Shown here: positions 32,787 to 41,481 of the stretch, in pieces
Numbering within the stretch: position 1 is the first letter of the stretch
Layout of the letters: each line of letters opens with the position of its first letter
Origin: Capnocytophaga gingivalis ATCC 33624
Lineage (GTDB): Bacteria; Bacteroidota; Bacteroidia; Flavobacteriales; Flavobacteriaceae
Assembly (NCBI RefSeq): GCF_000174755.1
Contig: NZ_ACLQ01000019.1
Coordinates: forward strand, 62,001 to 126,000
Direction of reading: 5' to 3'
DNA length: 64,000 nt
Notes under the pieces: model-generated
Databases searched by the model: none
What the model saw: the letters and a program-made list of their open reading frames with translations, nothing else
Told to the model about the DNA's origin: nothing
Made by a program: the position numbers and the translations under genes

Positions 32787-35246
32787 TTACCATTTGATAT
32801 TTTTCAACAGTTCCACCTGTGCTTTGATAGACTGAGAATTAGGATTTTTCTTTAGGAGATCTTCCTTTATTTTGAGTCCTTCTTCAGCTACTGCATGTAA
32901 GTGTTTTTTCTGTTCTTCATTCAACCAGCCAAATACATTGCTTAGTGATTTGGTTACTTTCTTGGTATATTCTGTATTGTCTACACTCATCAGCCAGGTA
33001 AATCCTTCTTTGATAGGAGCTTGATATTGTTCTGGGTACAATGGGTAATAGATAACCTTATCCAATAATACAGGCAAATATTTCTCATTGCGGCTCTTAA
33101 GTATATAAGGGTAGAAGGGCATAAATTGTTCAAAGCTAAGTCCTTTTAAGTCGATCATATCAATATACTGCCCTGCTTGAGAAGGGTCTAAAGCTACTAA
33201 GGCAGAAGCTGCAGCTATTTTAACAGCACGTGAAGGAAGTTTCACTGATTTTTCATACAAGGATTTGTATTTAGCATCTCTTAGGCGAGAGAGTTGTGCA
33301 ATAGCAGCTGCCTTGGTCAAGTTTTCTGGATCATTCTGTGCCAAATTCTCTACCACAGGTGCCCATTGTGCTACGTTGTCAGGTCTGAGTCCTTGGATAG
33401 CTTTGATACGCAAGCGGAAGAAAGGATCTTTTAGAGCTAAGAGAAGAATATCTGAATTCCCTGTAGTAACAGCATACTCAATGGCTTGGTTACGGCTCTT
33501 ATAGTCTTTAGCATTTTGGTACTGGAAGAGATATTGTTCGGGTGTTTTGTAAGCAGCTTCATCTCCTACGATCAGTCCACGAGGGTCAATGTTGATTAGG
33601 CTATACTTAGGAGATACTTTAAAGCGGAACTCATTCTTGGCTTTGGCGTCCACCCATACCTCTTTACGCACATATTTTCCTGCGTCATAGATGTCTACCT
33701 CTAAAGGAAATTGAAACATAAGTTTCTCATCCTGAGCAATTTCCAATACAGCTTCTCCTTTAGCACTATCATAAGTTACTTTAGGAGTCATCACTACATT
33801 TCCATGATTAAAATACCATTGGTTAAAGAACCAGTTGAGGTCACGTCCACTTACTTTTTCCAAAGCAAGACGTAACTGATGTGCTTCTCCTGTTCCAAAC
33901 TGATTGTTCTTTAAGTACTTAGAAATCCCTTCGAAAAATGCCTTGTCACCCAAATAGTTACGTAACATATGGAGGATCCCTCCTCCTTTGTTATAGGATA
34001 CGGCATCGAACATATCTTCGCGTTCTTTGTAGTTGAAGCGTACTAAGTCCTTATCAAAAGAGCCGCTATTCTTATAACCTGTGATATCACGGTTCATATG
34101 ATAGTCTGCATAGTCTTTCCCATATTTGTGTTCTAACCAAAGATATTCAGAATAGTTAGCAAAAGACTCATTTACAGTAAGGTTAGCCCAGCTTTCTGCA
34201 GTTACTAAGTCTCCAAACCAGTGGTGAAAAAGCTCATGTGCTATAGTAGCTTCCCAGATATTCTGGTCGTTGAGAGATTCTGCATCTTGCTGAGCCATAG
34301 AGCTGTGTAGTACAGCTGTAGTATTTTCCATGGCTCCACTTACGTACTCTTGAGCAGTCATTTGGTAATATTTTGGCCAAGGGTAGTCATAATCCAATCT
34401 TTTAGAATAGAACTCTATCATTTCAGAGGTCTTTCCGAAGATTCTCTTAGCTACATCTGCATATTCTTTTTCTACATAGTACACGATAGGCACTTTACCT
34501 CTCCATGGTTTGTCCTTAACTTCTGCATACTCTCCTGCCCCAAGGAAGAAGAGGTAAGGGGCATGTTTTTGATTCATCACCCAATAGTCGGTACGCATCC
34601 CTTTTCCATCTCTTTTAGAAGAGGAAAGTACCCCATTGGAGAGAGTGACAAATTTGTCTGGTACTGTGATGTATATCTCTTGAGAAGATTTCTGGTTGGT
34701 CTCATCGATGGTAGGGAACCAACAAGAATTGGCTTTAGTTTCTCCCTGTGACCATACTTGTATAGGACGGTCTTTATCTTCTTTGTTGGAGTTGATAAAG
34801 TACAACCCTTTAGCATCACTAATAGCCAAACTACCATGTTTGCCTACATTCTCTGGTTGAGCTGTATACTTAATGTATATGGTATATTTTTCTCCTCTTT
34901 GGTAGGTTTTGTCCAAGCGAATAGTGAGTCTGTCCTTATCATATTTATAGGTAAGTGGTTTTCCTATAGTTCCTTTCTTATCACTGAGATTTACACTATG
35001 GATCAGCATAGCTTGTGCATCCAGCATCAGAGAATCGGTCGGATAGAAATAAGGGGCTGCAGTAAGCCACTCTTCTCCATAGAGTTCTTTTTTCTCAAAA
35101 TTCAAAGATACACGTAGCTTGGTATGATCCAAGGCACTGTACTTAGTAGCCTCAGCGTGATAGAGGGAACGCCCAGAAGTTTCAGTCTGTGCTATGGCTC
35201 CCACAGAGGTTGCAAGCATAGCAAATAATAGATATTTTCGTATCAT
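32787..35246 (-). CDS. M1 family aminopeptidase, exported
   Basis: 819 residues. The N-terminal MIRKYLLFAMLATSVGAIAQ is a signal peptide, so it acts in the periplasm or at the surface. M1 signatures are the exopeptidase motif SGAMENTTAVL, zinc-binding HELFHHW (His337-His341) and the third ligand glutamate in TVNESFANYSEY. A helical C-terminal region (from about 560) matches the HEAT/ARM-like tail of aminopeptidase N. Its probable role is peptide utilisation. It ends in a strong terminator. Three exported or cytosolic peptidases (M1, M48, S9) lie within 8 kb, which is common in protein-using oral and marine Flavobacteriia; whether this is a functional grouping is not shown. Confidence 0.94.
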   Translation of the reverse strand: MIRKYLLFAMLATSVGAIAQTETSGRSLYHAEATKYSALDHTKLRVSLNFEKKELYGEEWLTAAPYFYPTDSLMLDAQAMLIHSVNLSDKKGTIGKPLTYKYDKDRLTIRLDKTYQRGEKYTIYIKYTAQPENVGKHGSLAISDAKGLYFINSNKEDKDRPIQVWSQGETKANSCWFPTIDETNQKSSQEIYITVPDKFVTLSNGVLSSSKRDGKGMRTDYWVMNQKHAPYLFFLGAGEYAEVKDKPWRGKVPIVYYVEKEYADVAKRIFGKTSEMIEFYSKRLDYDYPWPKYYQMTAQEYVSGAMENTTAVLHSSMAQQDAESLNDQNIWEATIAHELFHHWFGDLVTAESWANLTVNESFANYSEYLWLEHKYGKDYADYHMNRDITGYKNSGSFDKDLVRFNYKEREDMFDAVSYNKGGGILHMLRNYLGDKAFFEGISKYLKNNQFGTGEAHQLRLALEKVSGRDLNWFFNQWYFNHGNVVMTPKVTYDSAKGEAVLEIAQDEKLMFQFPLEVDIYDAGKYVRKEVWVDAKAKNEFRFKVSPKYSLINIDPRGLIVGDEAAYKTPEQYLFQYQNAKDYKSRNQAIEYAVTTGNSDILLLALKDPFFRLRIKAIQGLRPDNVAQWAPVVENLAQNDPENLTKAAAIAQLSRLRDAKYKSLYEKSVKLPSRAVKIAAASALVALDPSQAGQYIDMIDLKGLSFEQFMPFYPYILKSRNEKYLPVLLDKVIYYPLYPEQYQAPIKEGFTWLMSVDNTEYTKKVTKSLSNVFGWLNEEQKKHLHAVAEEGLKIKEDLLKKNPNSQSIKAQVELLKNIKW

Positions 35247-35287
35247 ATATCAAAATAAATTAAAATATTTTTTCTTATTTCTCTTTT

Positions 35288-36181
35288 CTATTTCCTTGGG
35301 TGATAAGTATTTACCACTTGTGAAAGATAAGAATGGTCTATATGTGTATATATTTCTGTTGTGGTAATGCTCTCATGCCCCAACATAAGCTGAATAGCCC
35401 TAAGGTTAGCTCCATTCTCCAACAAATGGGTAGCAAAAGAATGCCTAAAGGTGTGCGGACTGATAGTTTTAGTCAGCCCTATGGCAGCTGCTGTCTGTTT
35501 TATTATGGTAAAGATCATCGCTCGGGTGAGCTGTTTGCCACGCCTATTGAGAAATACTATATCAGTAAATTCCTTCACTTGAGGGACTTCCTTGCGCTGA
35601 TGCTGTATATAGTTATTTATCTGTTTCTGTGTATACTCACTGATAGGTACCAAGCGCTGTTTGTCTCCCTTACCCAATACTCGTATAAATCCTTCTTCGA
35701 AAAAAAGGTCTGAGAGGTGTAGGTTTACCAGCTCTGATACACGTAGCCCACACCCATATAAAGTTTCTATAATAGCCCTATTGCGATGCCCCTCCGATGT
35801 GGAAAGGTCTATCCCTGCAATAAGCGCATCTATTTCCTCGACAGAGAGGGTATCAGGTAGCTTCATACCATATTTAGGAGTATCTATGTACTCCATAGGG
35901 AAATCTTCCCGATAGTTTTCCAAGAGCAGATACTTGAAAAAACTCTTCAAAGAGGATATAAGCCGTGATTGAGAACGTGCTTGTAGCTCCTTACTCTGCT
36001 GATAGACAAACTCTCTGAGTGTCTCTGCCGAGATATTTTCCGGACGCTCCTCTATCTGATGAAGGTTTATATAGTCACTGAGCTTCTCTAAATCAAAGAG
36101 ATAGGATTGTACTGAATTGGGAGACATCCCTCTCTCTATCTTTAGGTAATGCTCAAAATCTTTTAAAAGTTTCTTCCACAT
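35288..36181 (-). CDS. xerD: Tyrosine recombinase XerD
   Basis: 297 residues from MWKKLLKDFEHYLKIERG. The SAM-like N-terminal domain (about 1-95) includes GMSPNSVQSYLFDLEKLSDYI; the catalytic domain has Arg in YGCGLRVSELVNLHL, Lys in LGKGDKQRLVPI, HxxR in SPHTFRHSFATHLLE, His in LGHESITTTE and the nucleophile Tyr278 in EIYTHIDHSYL. It resolves chromosome dimers at dif with its partner. The -7 box overlapping the nrdA terminator at 36191-36198 implies almost no leader. There is no att site or phage context, so it is the housekeeping recombinase rather than an integrase. Confidence 0.94.
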   Translation of the reverse strand: MWKKLLKDFEHYLKIERGMSPNSVQSYLFDLEKLSDYINLHQIEERPENISAETLREFVYQQSKELQARSQSRLISSLKSFFKYLLLENYREDFPMEYIDTPKYGMKLPDTLSVEEIDALIAGIDLSTSEGHRNRAIIETLYGCGLRVSELVNLHLSDLFFEEGFIRVLGKGDKQRLVPISEYTQKQINNYIQHQRKEVPQVKEFTDIVFLNRRGKQLTRAMIFTIIKQTAAAIGLTKTISPHTFRHSFATHLLENGANLRAIQLMLGHESITTTEIYTHIDHSYLSQVVNTYHPRK

Positions 36182-36190
36182 ATCATAAAG

Positions 36191-36198
36191 CAAAAATA
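36191..36198 (-). promoter_or_regulatory. -7 promoter box TATTTTTG for xerD
   Basis: TAnnTTTG match; it adjoins the right arm of the nrdA terminator hairpin (36198-36230) on the minus strand. Its distance of ten bases to the xerD ATG implies a very short leader. Confidence 0.45.
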
Positions 36199-36230
36199 CG
36201 AATTATTAATCAATTTGACTAATAATTCGT
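36198..36230 (-). terminator. Intrinsic terminator after nrdA
   Basis: Perfect 11-base arms ACGAATTATTA / TAATAATTCGT with an 11-base loop; ATTTTTG follows on the minus strand. T-runs on the plus side make it potentially bidirectional. Confidence 0.8.
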
Positions 36231-36305
36231 AATATTTTTTTAATGATGAATGTTCAATGATAATAATGCTTAATTTCACCTAAAATCTAACTACTAACAT
36301 CTAAA

Positions 36306-37961
36306 TCAAGACTCACAGCTACTACAATTGACAAAGTTCATAATCATCTCCTTGGCTACCGACTGGCTGCGCTGGTAATAAAGGCTCTTTACTCCTAACT
36401 TCCAAGCCTCAATAAGCACCTTGTTCACATCCCTTATAGGCATGGTAGGTGGTATGTTGAGATTTAGACTCTGAGACTGGTCTATATACTGTTGGCGCTG
36501 TGCCGCTTGGGTAATGATCTCCATAGGAGATATTTCCTTGAAGGTCTTGAATACATTCTTTTCCTCCTGAGTGAGTTCTTGTAAGTGCTGCACAGAACCA
36601 TCAGAAAGACGTATGCTTCGCCAAATATCCTCATTATTAAGTCCTTTTTCTTCCAAGAGTTGAGTGAGGTATTTGTTCTTACGCATAAAGTTTCCTTTAG
36701 AGAGCCCCACTTTGTAGTAGTTGCTAGAGAAAGGCTCTATCCCTGGAGATACCTGTCCTAAGATAGCTGAGCTGGATGTAGTAGGTGCTATGGCCATAGT
36801 GGTAGCATTTCTCCTGCCATATCCCTTGAGTAATTCTGGCTCTCCATAGATGTGTGCCAACTCCTGAGTGGCTTTCTCTGCCTCACTCTGGATGTGCTGA
36901 AAAGCACGAGCGTTGAACTGAGTAGCCTCAAAGCTTTCAAAAGGAATCATATTCTTCTGTAAGTAAGAATGATAACCTAATACCCCTAAGCCTACTGCAC
37001 GATGGCGAATGGCAAAGTTACGTGCTGACTGTAGGTAGTAGTTCCCTTTGGTCTTCTCAATGAATTCAGAGAGTACTGCATCCAAGAAAAAGATAGCCAA
37101 CTTCACTGCCTTGGTGTCCTTCCATTCATCAAAGAGTTCTAAGTTCATAGAAGAAAGACAACAGATGAAAGACTCCTCTTCGCTGGAAGGAAGCATGATC
37201 TCACTACAAAGATTGCTGGCATGGATGAACATATTGTTATCCTTATACACTTGTGGGCGCTTACGGTTTACATTGTCTGTAAAGAAAATATAAGGAAGCC
37301 CCTTTTGCTGGCGTGATTCCAAGACTCTTGCCCATAGCTTTCGCTTCTCAGTATCCCCTTCAATCATTTCTTGCATCCAATAGTCTGGCACACACACACC
37401 AAAAAATAGGTTTTGTATATGATAGCCTGTATCTTTTATCTGTAGGAACTCCTCTGCATCTGGGTGATCTATGTCTAAATAAGCTGCGAAAGCGCCACGA
37501 CGTACGCCTCCTTGAGAGACTACATCCATAGCTGAATCAAATAGCTTCATAAAGCTCACCGCACCACTGGATTTTCCATTGTCCGTAACGGCAGAACCAC
37601 GGTGACGCAACTCTCCAAAATATCCAGAGGTACCTCCACCTATCTTTGTTTGCATAATTACCTCCCCAAGCTTATGGGTGATCCCTTCTATACTATCTGG
37701 AATATGTACATTGAAACAGGAAATAGGCAGTCCTCTCTCGGTACCCATATTCGCCCATATAGGAGAAGAAAAACTAATCCAACCCTTAGTAATCATTTCT
37801 TTGAATGCAGGTTGTAACTCAGGCTTATACAATCGCTTAGCTGCAGCACTCGTGATACGCTCTATTGCGCCTTCTACACTTTCTCCCTTGAGCAAATACC
37901 CGCGATTGAGTATCTGTTCAGATTCGTCATTAAGCCACCAAATGTCATTTTCTTGGTTCAT
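36306..37961 (-). CDS. nrdA: Class I ribonucleotide reductase, large subunit
   Basis: 551 residues, short because the N-terminal ATP-cone (overall activity site) is absent; the protein begins near the ten-strand barrel. It reduces ribonucleoside diphosphates to deoxy forms. Active-site elements are GLPISCFNVHIPDS with the first redox cysteine, the Asn-x-Cys-x-Glu loop SNLCSEIMLPSSEE, and the carboxy-terminal cysteine pair FVNCSSCES that reloads the site. Radical-transfer tyrosines lie near LYYQRSQSV. No nrdB is adjacent in this window. The leader of about 105 nt contains a terminator-like hairpin (38010-38033). Confidence 0.94.
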   Translation of the reverse strand: MNQENDIWWLNDESEQILNRGYLLKGESVEGAIERITSAAAKRLYKPELQPAFKEMITKGWISFSSPIWANMGTERGLPISCFNVHIPDSIEGITHKLGEVIMQTKIGGGTSGYFGELRHRGSAVTDNGKSSGAVSFMKLFDSAMDVVSQGGVRRGAFAAYLDIDHPDAEEFLQIKDTGYHIQNLFFGVCVPDYWMQEMIEGDTEKRKLWARVLESRQQKGLPYIFFTDNVNRKRPQVYKDNNMFIHASNLCSEIMLPSSEEESFICCLSSMNLELFDEWKDTKAVKLAIFFLDAVLSEFIEKTKGNYYLQSARNFAIRHRAVGLGVLGYHSYLQKNMIPFESFEATQFNARAFQHIQSEAEKATQELAHIYGEPELLKGYGRRNATTMAIAPTTSSSAILGQVSPGIEPFSSNYYKVGLSKGNFMRKNKYLTQLLEEKGLNNEDIWRSIRLSDGSVQHLQELTQEEKNVFKTFKEISPMEIITQAAQRQQYIDQSQSLNLNIPPTMPIRDVNKVLIEAWKLGVKSLYYQRSQSVAKEMIMNFVNCSSCES

Positions 37962-38009
37962 TATTTTGTCCTTTCTTGTTTATTTGTTCCTTGTTTTGTA
38001 AAAAAGATA

Positions 38010-38033
38010 CCTAATAATAAGGCAATTATTAGG
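38010..38033 (-). promoter_or_regulatory. Terminator-like hairpin inside the nrdA leader (possible attenuator)
   Basis: On the minus strand CCTAATAAT-TGCCTT-ATTATTAGG is followed by TATCTTTTTTAC, a classic hairpin plus T-run. It lies between the -7 box at 38071-38078 and the ATG at 37961, so transcripts from that promoter would have to read through it. Whether it terminates is untested. Confidence 0.55.
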
Positions 38034-38070
38034 TAGAATCTCATGGTTATACAAATCGTTTCTCAGTGCG

Positions 38071-38078
38071 CAAAGATA
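38071..38078 (-). promoter_or_regulatory. -7 promoter box TATCTTTG for nrdA
   Basis: TAnnTTTG match with the GC that often follows; it gives a leader of about 105 nt. The -33 element is not clear. Confidence 0.6.
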
Positions 38079-38201
38079 TAAAATAAACTCCAATACCCAC
38101 CCACTTATCAAAAGATTTAACAATGTCTTTTTATTACCAAAAAGCAATACTATGTATATCTGAATTATAGAAAAAAATATCTACACAACATTAACAATTA
38201 T

Positions 38202-38984
38202 TTAATAGAAATAGACTTTCGATTGTTCCCATAGATCGTTCATTTCCTCAAGAGTGAGATCGGTGATATCTCTACCTTGCGACTTAGCGCTACTCTCAAT
38301 AAAATCAAAACGTTGTAAGAATTTTTCATTAGTTAGCGACAAAGCATTTTCGGGATTTATTTTCAAAAAACGAGCATAATTAACCAAGCTAAAGAAGACA
38401 TCTCCCATTTCCTTTTCTGTTTTCTGTGAATCTCCTTTCTTTATCTCTGCCTCAAGTTCAGAGAGTTCTTCTTGAAACTTCTTCCATACCTCTTCCCTAT
38501 TGCTCCAATCAAAACCTACTCCGGCCACTTTCTCCTGTATCCGATAAGCCTTGACTAAGGAAGGTAAGCTCTTAGGAACTCCCGAAAGTACTCCTTTACT
38601 TCCCTTCTGTAGTTTTATCTTTTCCCAATTCTGCTTGACTTCTTCTTCATTCCTTACCGATACATCTCCATAGATATGAGGGTGTCGCTGGATAAGTTTC
38701 TCACAGATGGATTGGATAACATCCTCTATATCAAACAAATTCTTCTCACTTGCAATCTTAGCATAGAAGACTATATGCAGAAGAAGATCCCCTAATTCTT
38801 TCTTAATCTCTTGAGAATCATCTGCCAGAATGGCATCGGTAAGTTCATACAATTCTTCTATAGTAAGGGGACGAAGGGTTTCCATGGTTTGCTTCCTATC
38901 CCATGGGCATTTCTCACGAAGCTCATCCATAATATCCAATAGGCGACCAAAGGCCTGTAGTTGTTTTTCTCTTTTTTCTTGCAT
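38202..38984 (-). CDS. mazG: Nucleoside triphosphate pyrophosphohydrolase MazG
   Basis: 260 residues from MQEKREKQLQAFGRLLDIM. MazG hydrolyses nucleoside triphosphates to monophosphates, clearing non-canonical or stress nucleotides. Two MazG repeats are visible: KCPWDRKQTMETLRPLTIEE with acidic EELYELTDAIL and KKELGDLLLHIVF (N-domain), then ELSELEAEIKK and EKEMGDVFFSLVNYARF (C-domain). The ORF extends to 39050, but MQEK begins the family alignment. It lies upstream of nrdA on the same strand and is separated from it by the nrdA promoter. Both act on nucleotide pools, but co-transcription is not supported. Confidence 0.93.
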   Translation of the reverse strand: MQEKREKQLQAFGRLLDIMDELREKCPWDRKQTMETLRPLTIEELYELTDAILADDSQEIKKELGDLLLHIVFYAKIASEKNLFDIEDVIQSICEKLIQRHPHIYGDVSVRNEEEVKQNWEKIKLQKGSKGVLSGVPKSLPSLVKAYRIQEKVAGVGFDWSNREEVWKKFQEELSELEAEIKKGDSQKTEKEMGDVFFSLVNYARFLKINPENALSLTNEKFLQRFDFIESSAKSQGRDITDLTLEEMNDLWEQSKVYFY

Positions 38985-38998
38985 GATTTTATCTATTA

Positions 38999-39038
38999 AA
39001 AAATAAAAAAAGGTTATTCTATGAGAAATAGAACAACC
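38999..39038 (-). terminator. Intrinsic terminator after the YD-repeat-like gene
   Basis: On the minus strand GGTTGTTCTA pairs with TAGAATAACC (one G-U pair), then TTTTTTTATTT. Located 31 bases past the stop. Confidence 0.8.
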
Positions 39039-39069
39039 CCTTCTAAACATATGTCAAATAAAAACAATC

Positions 39070-39927
39070 CTAATAGTAAGTAATTTCTCTTTCTAAGAAA
39101 CTCTTAGGGAACTGATTGATGTACTCTATTCTTTCTATCCAATTTCCATGCTTATCAAACTTATATTCGTAAGCTCTTTCTTCCAAGAATACTCCCTTAC
39201 CATCATAGTATTTTATTTCCTTTTCATTACCTTTGTCATCATATGTAATAACACTTCTTCTTGATAGAGCATTATTACTATAAATTTCCATCTCCACTAT
39301 TTGCCCCAATTTATCATACTTGTAAGAAGTACAGTTGTCCACTTGAGTTTCAGAAGTAGTATATTGGCACATTTTTATCAATTTTCCTAACTTATCATAC
39401 TCATAAGTATATTTTGATCCGAAAGATTTGTCCTTTTTAATCCAAGTTTCCTCAATCATACGTCCCTTATCATCATTTTTATATAGATAAGAATCGTTGA
39501 GTTCTCCTGTAGGAGAATAGCTATTATAGGCAGTCTTGTATCCCTTATTGTCATATACATAAAGGAATTTCATCTGTAACTTACCATAAGAGTTATATAA
39601 GTCACGAGAAGTACGTTTGCCTTTAGCATCATATTTATAGACTACTTTTTGAGAGAGTTGCCCTACCTTATTATAGGTATTATTCTCTGCTTTGTAGCCT
39701 TGCTCATCAAAAACAATGACTACATCTCCTCTCCAGAAGTCTTGTTTATCTCCTTTTGTTACTTTTCCAAAATAATCTACTAATTTATAGGGAGTTATTT
39801 TGAATGTCTTTACTTTTCCGTAAAGATTCATATCCTTCAAGTGGTTCTTACTTTCTCTTGAGTTGCCCACCTGTGCAAATACCTGCATCCCACTAACTAA
39901 TAATAATAGGAATAGTCTTAATTTCAT
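39070..39927 (-). CDS. Exported protein with YD-repeat-like units
   Basis: 285 residues from MKLRLFLLLLVSGMQVFAQ, a clean signal peptide; the frame opens further to 39972 but the -7 box at 39970-39977 excludes it. The mature protein consists of short repeats of about 20-25 residues with the pattern Y-x-Y-D-x-x-G-x (YKYDAKGKRTSRDLY, YVYDNKGYKTAYNSY, YEYDKLGKLIKM, YKYDKLGQIVEMEIY, ITYDDKGNEKEIKYY), like the sugar-binding YD/RHS repeats but without a toxin domain or RHS core. Small exported YD-repeat proteins of unknown function are common in Bacteroidota. No polymorphic C-terminus or immunity gene is seen. Confidence 0.75.
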   Translation of the reverse strand: MKLRLFLLLLVSGMQVFAQVGNSRESKNHLKDMNLYGKVKTFKITPYKLVDYFGKVTKGDKQDFWRGDVVIVFDEQGYKAENNTYNKVGQLSQKVVYKYDAKGKRTSRDLYNSYGKLQMKFLYVYDNKGYKTAYNSYSPTGELNDSYLYKNDDKGRMIEETWIKKDKSFGSKYTYEYDKLGKLIKMCQYTTSETQVDNCTSYKYDKLGQIVEMEIYSNNALSRRSVITYDDKGNEKEIKYYDGKGVFLEERAYEYKFDKHGNWIERIEYINQFPKSFLEREITYY

Positions 39928-39969
39928 CTTTCGTTTTATTTTAAAATTTATTTCTTTTATTTGTAATTG

Positions 39970-39977
39970 CAAATATA
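39970..39977 (-). promoter_or_regulatory. -7 promoter box TATATTTG for the YD-repeat-like gene
   Basis: TAnnTTTG match with TTG 18 bases upstream. Confidence 0.65.
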
Positions 39978-40163
39978 GAGATTATTTCAATTCTACAAGG
40001 AGTTATTCCGCAGAAGTTATCAACATTTTATATATCTCTATTTTTAAAATTTATAAATTCTAATACCATACCAAGGGTTCTACCATAGTAATATTAGACA
40101 CTCTCTATCAGAAAGATAGCCTCCTATACAAACCTCTTTTCAAAAAGTTATATTAACAACAAC

Positions 40164-40197
40164 AAAAACAATATTAATATAAATTAATATTGTTTTT
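40164..40197 (-). terminator. Intrinsic terminator after the lptE-TPR-secG operon
   Basis: Perfect 15-base arms AAAAACAATATTAAT / ATTAATATTGTTTTT with a four-base loop, T-run on each strand. It lies 16 bases after the secG stop. Confidence 0.85.
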
Positions 40198-40212
40198 GAT
40201 TTTTATTACATT

Positions 40213-40557
40213 TTATTTTTGAGGATTGCTTTGTTGTTGTGTTGGAGGGGTCTGTACAGGCTGTTGTGTAGAGACAGGAGGTGTGCTTACCCCATCTAAA
40301 ACACTTCCGCCTCGCTCTGGATGTGCGTTGGTAAGAATAAGATTACTGATAAGGGAAAGTACAATAAGAGACACCCCTAGTGTCCATGTACTTGTATTAA
40401 GAAAATCTCCTGTTTTCTTTACCCCTCCTACGATCTGTGCATTCCCTCCAAAAGAAGATGAAAGACCTCCACTTTTAGGCTGTTGCACCATGACTACTAA
40501 TATCAATAAGAAAGATACCAATAGAATAAGCCCTAAAACAATGTTGAATGTTAGCAT
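40213..40557 (-). CDS. secG: Preprotein translocase subunit SecG
   Basis: 114 residues with two transmembrane helices: NIVLGLILLVSFLLILVVMVQ (about 4-24) and WTLGVSLIVLSLISNLIL (about 58-75). The conserved QPKSGGLSSSFGG loop between them is diagnostic. SecG stimulates SecYEG translocation. The C-terminal tail is Pro/Gln-rich (STPPVSTQQPVQTPPTQQQ), usual in Bacteroidota and without known role. It is the last gene of lptE-TPR-secG, two bases after the TPR gene's stop. Confidence 0.94.
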   Translation of the reverse strand: MLTFNIVLGLILLVSFLLILVVMVQQPKSGGLSSSFGGNAQIVGGVKKTGDFLNTSTWTLGVSLIVLSLISNLILTNAHPERGGSVLDGVSTPPVSTQQPVQTPPTQQQSNPQK

Positions 40558-40559
40558 AA

Positions 40560-41480
40560 TTATAATTTATTTTGTTGTAATTTTCTAATAATTGCAATTT
40601 GTTCTGCAAAATAACCGCTTTTAGCTGGATTTTTAAGCATTAATATCTGGTAAGCCTGAATAGCTTCACTATATTTTCCTTGTTCAAGGTATACCTTTGC
40701 CAAAGTTTCAGTCATGAACTGTCGTCCTATATCTTTCTTCTCCACAATCTCCACTGCATTCGGTGTATCATAATCCTTATTAACTTCTATCTTAGGATTG
40801 CTTTCCAAGAATTTGTCTATCAGATCAAACTTCTTAGCACGGGCATCCCCTTCCTCAAATATATTCTTATCCACAAAAGGTAAATCTACTGAAGCAGTTG
40901 CATGGACTCTTCTATCAATAGGTTTGTAGCGTGTCACTTCTAACCATTGGGCAAAAGAATGCTTATCTGCTTTTTGAAATTCTATAGGCTTACCCATCTG
41001 TAAAGCCTCTTCCTCACCTCTTGTCTGCTCTGAAGTGGGAACAAAAGAGCCCTTTATATCATTTTGCTCTGTCTGCTCACCTTGCTCCGTTCTCACAGAA
41101 GATGCATTGCGATTCTCTATAGGATAATACTCCTTTCGTTCAAAGGCGTCTCCCGTTACATAAGTGGTAAACTCTGACGGAATGGCCTCATCAGCATAAG
41201 TTTTGGGCATGGAACTCTTCTTAAAGAAATCTTTCTTTTCCTTAAAAGAAGAAGAGGTGATAAAATCAAACAATAAAGTTCTATTGCCTATATGAGCAGC
41301 TGTTATTTTCAGTTCTTTATTATAACGATAGCTCTCTTGTGCATATAATATCTTCAGATACACAGCCTTTACTACCTGAAAATAAGGGTATTCGTGTATG
41401 ATATTCTCCAGCTCATACACCTGTGACAAGGTGATATGATTGGGCTGCTTCATGATAAGAGAGAGTTCTGCTGCTGTCAT
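40560..41480 (-). CDS. TPR-containing protein of the lptE-secG operon
   Basis: 306 residues, cytosolic by absence of a signal. The N-terminal MTAAELSLIMKQPNHITLS and C-terminal ETLAKVYLEQGKYSEAIQAYQIL (about 265-290, a TPR) identify a family found between lptE and secG in Bacteroidota; I know no function. Residues 135-180 are low-complexity and acidic. It lies one base after lptE and two before secG, so the three genes are tightly coupled. The TPR suggests a protein-interaction adapter at the membrane, which is inference. Confidence 0.8.
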   Translation of the reverse strand: MTAAELSLIMKQPNHITLSQVYELENIIHEYPYFQVVKAVYLKILYAQESYRYNKELKITAAHIGNRTLLFDFITSSSFKEKKDFFKKSSMPKTYADEAIPSEFTTYVTGDAFERKEYYPIENRNASSVRTEQGEQTEQNDIKGSFVPTSEQTRGEEEALQMGKPIEFQKADKHSFAQWLEVTRYKPIDRRVHATASVDLPFVDKNIFEEGDARAKKFDLIDKFLESNPKIEVNKDYDTPNAVEIVEKKDIGRQFMTETLAKVYLEQGKYSEAIQAYQILMLKNPAKSGYFAEQIAIIRKLQQNKL

Positions 41481-41481
41481 T

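Noticed and set aside
35288-36181. Tyrosine recombinase as a phage or ICE integrase
   Set aside because: Length, motif set and housekeeping neighbours fit XerD; no tRNA attachment site or phage genes nearby.
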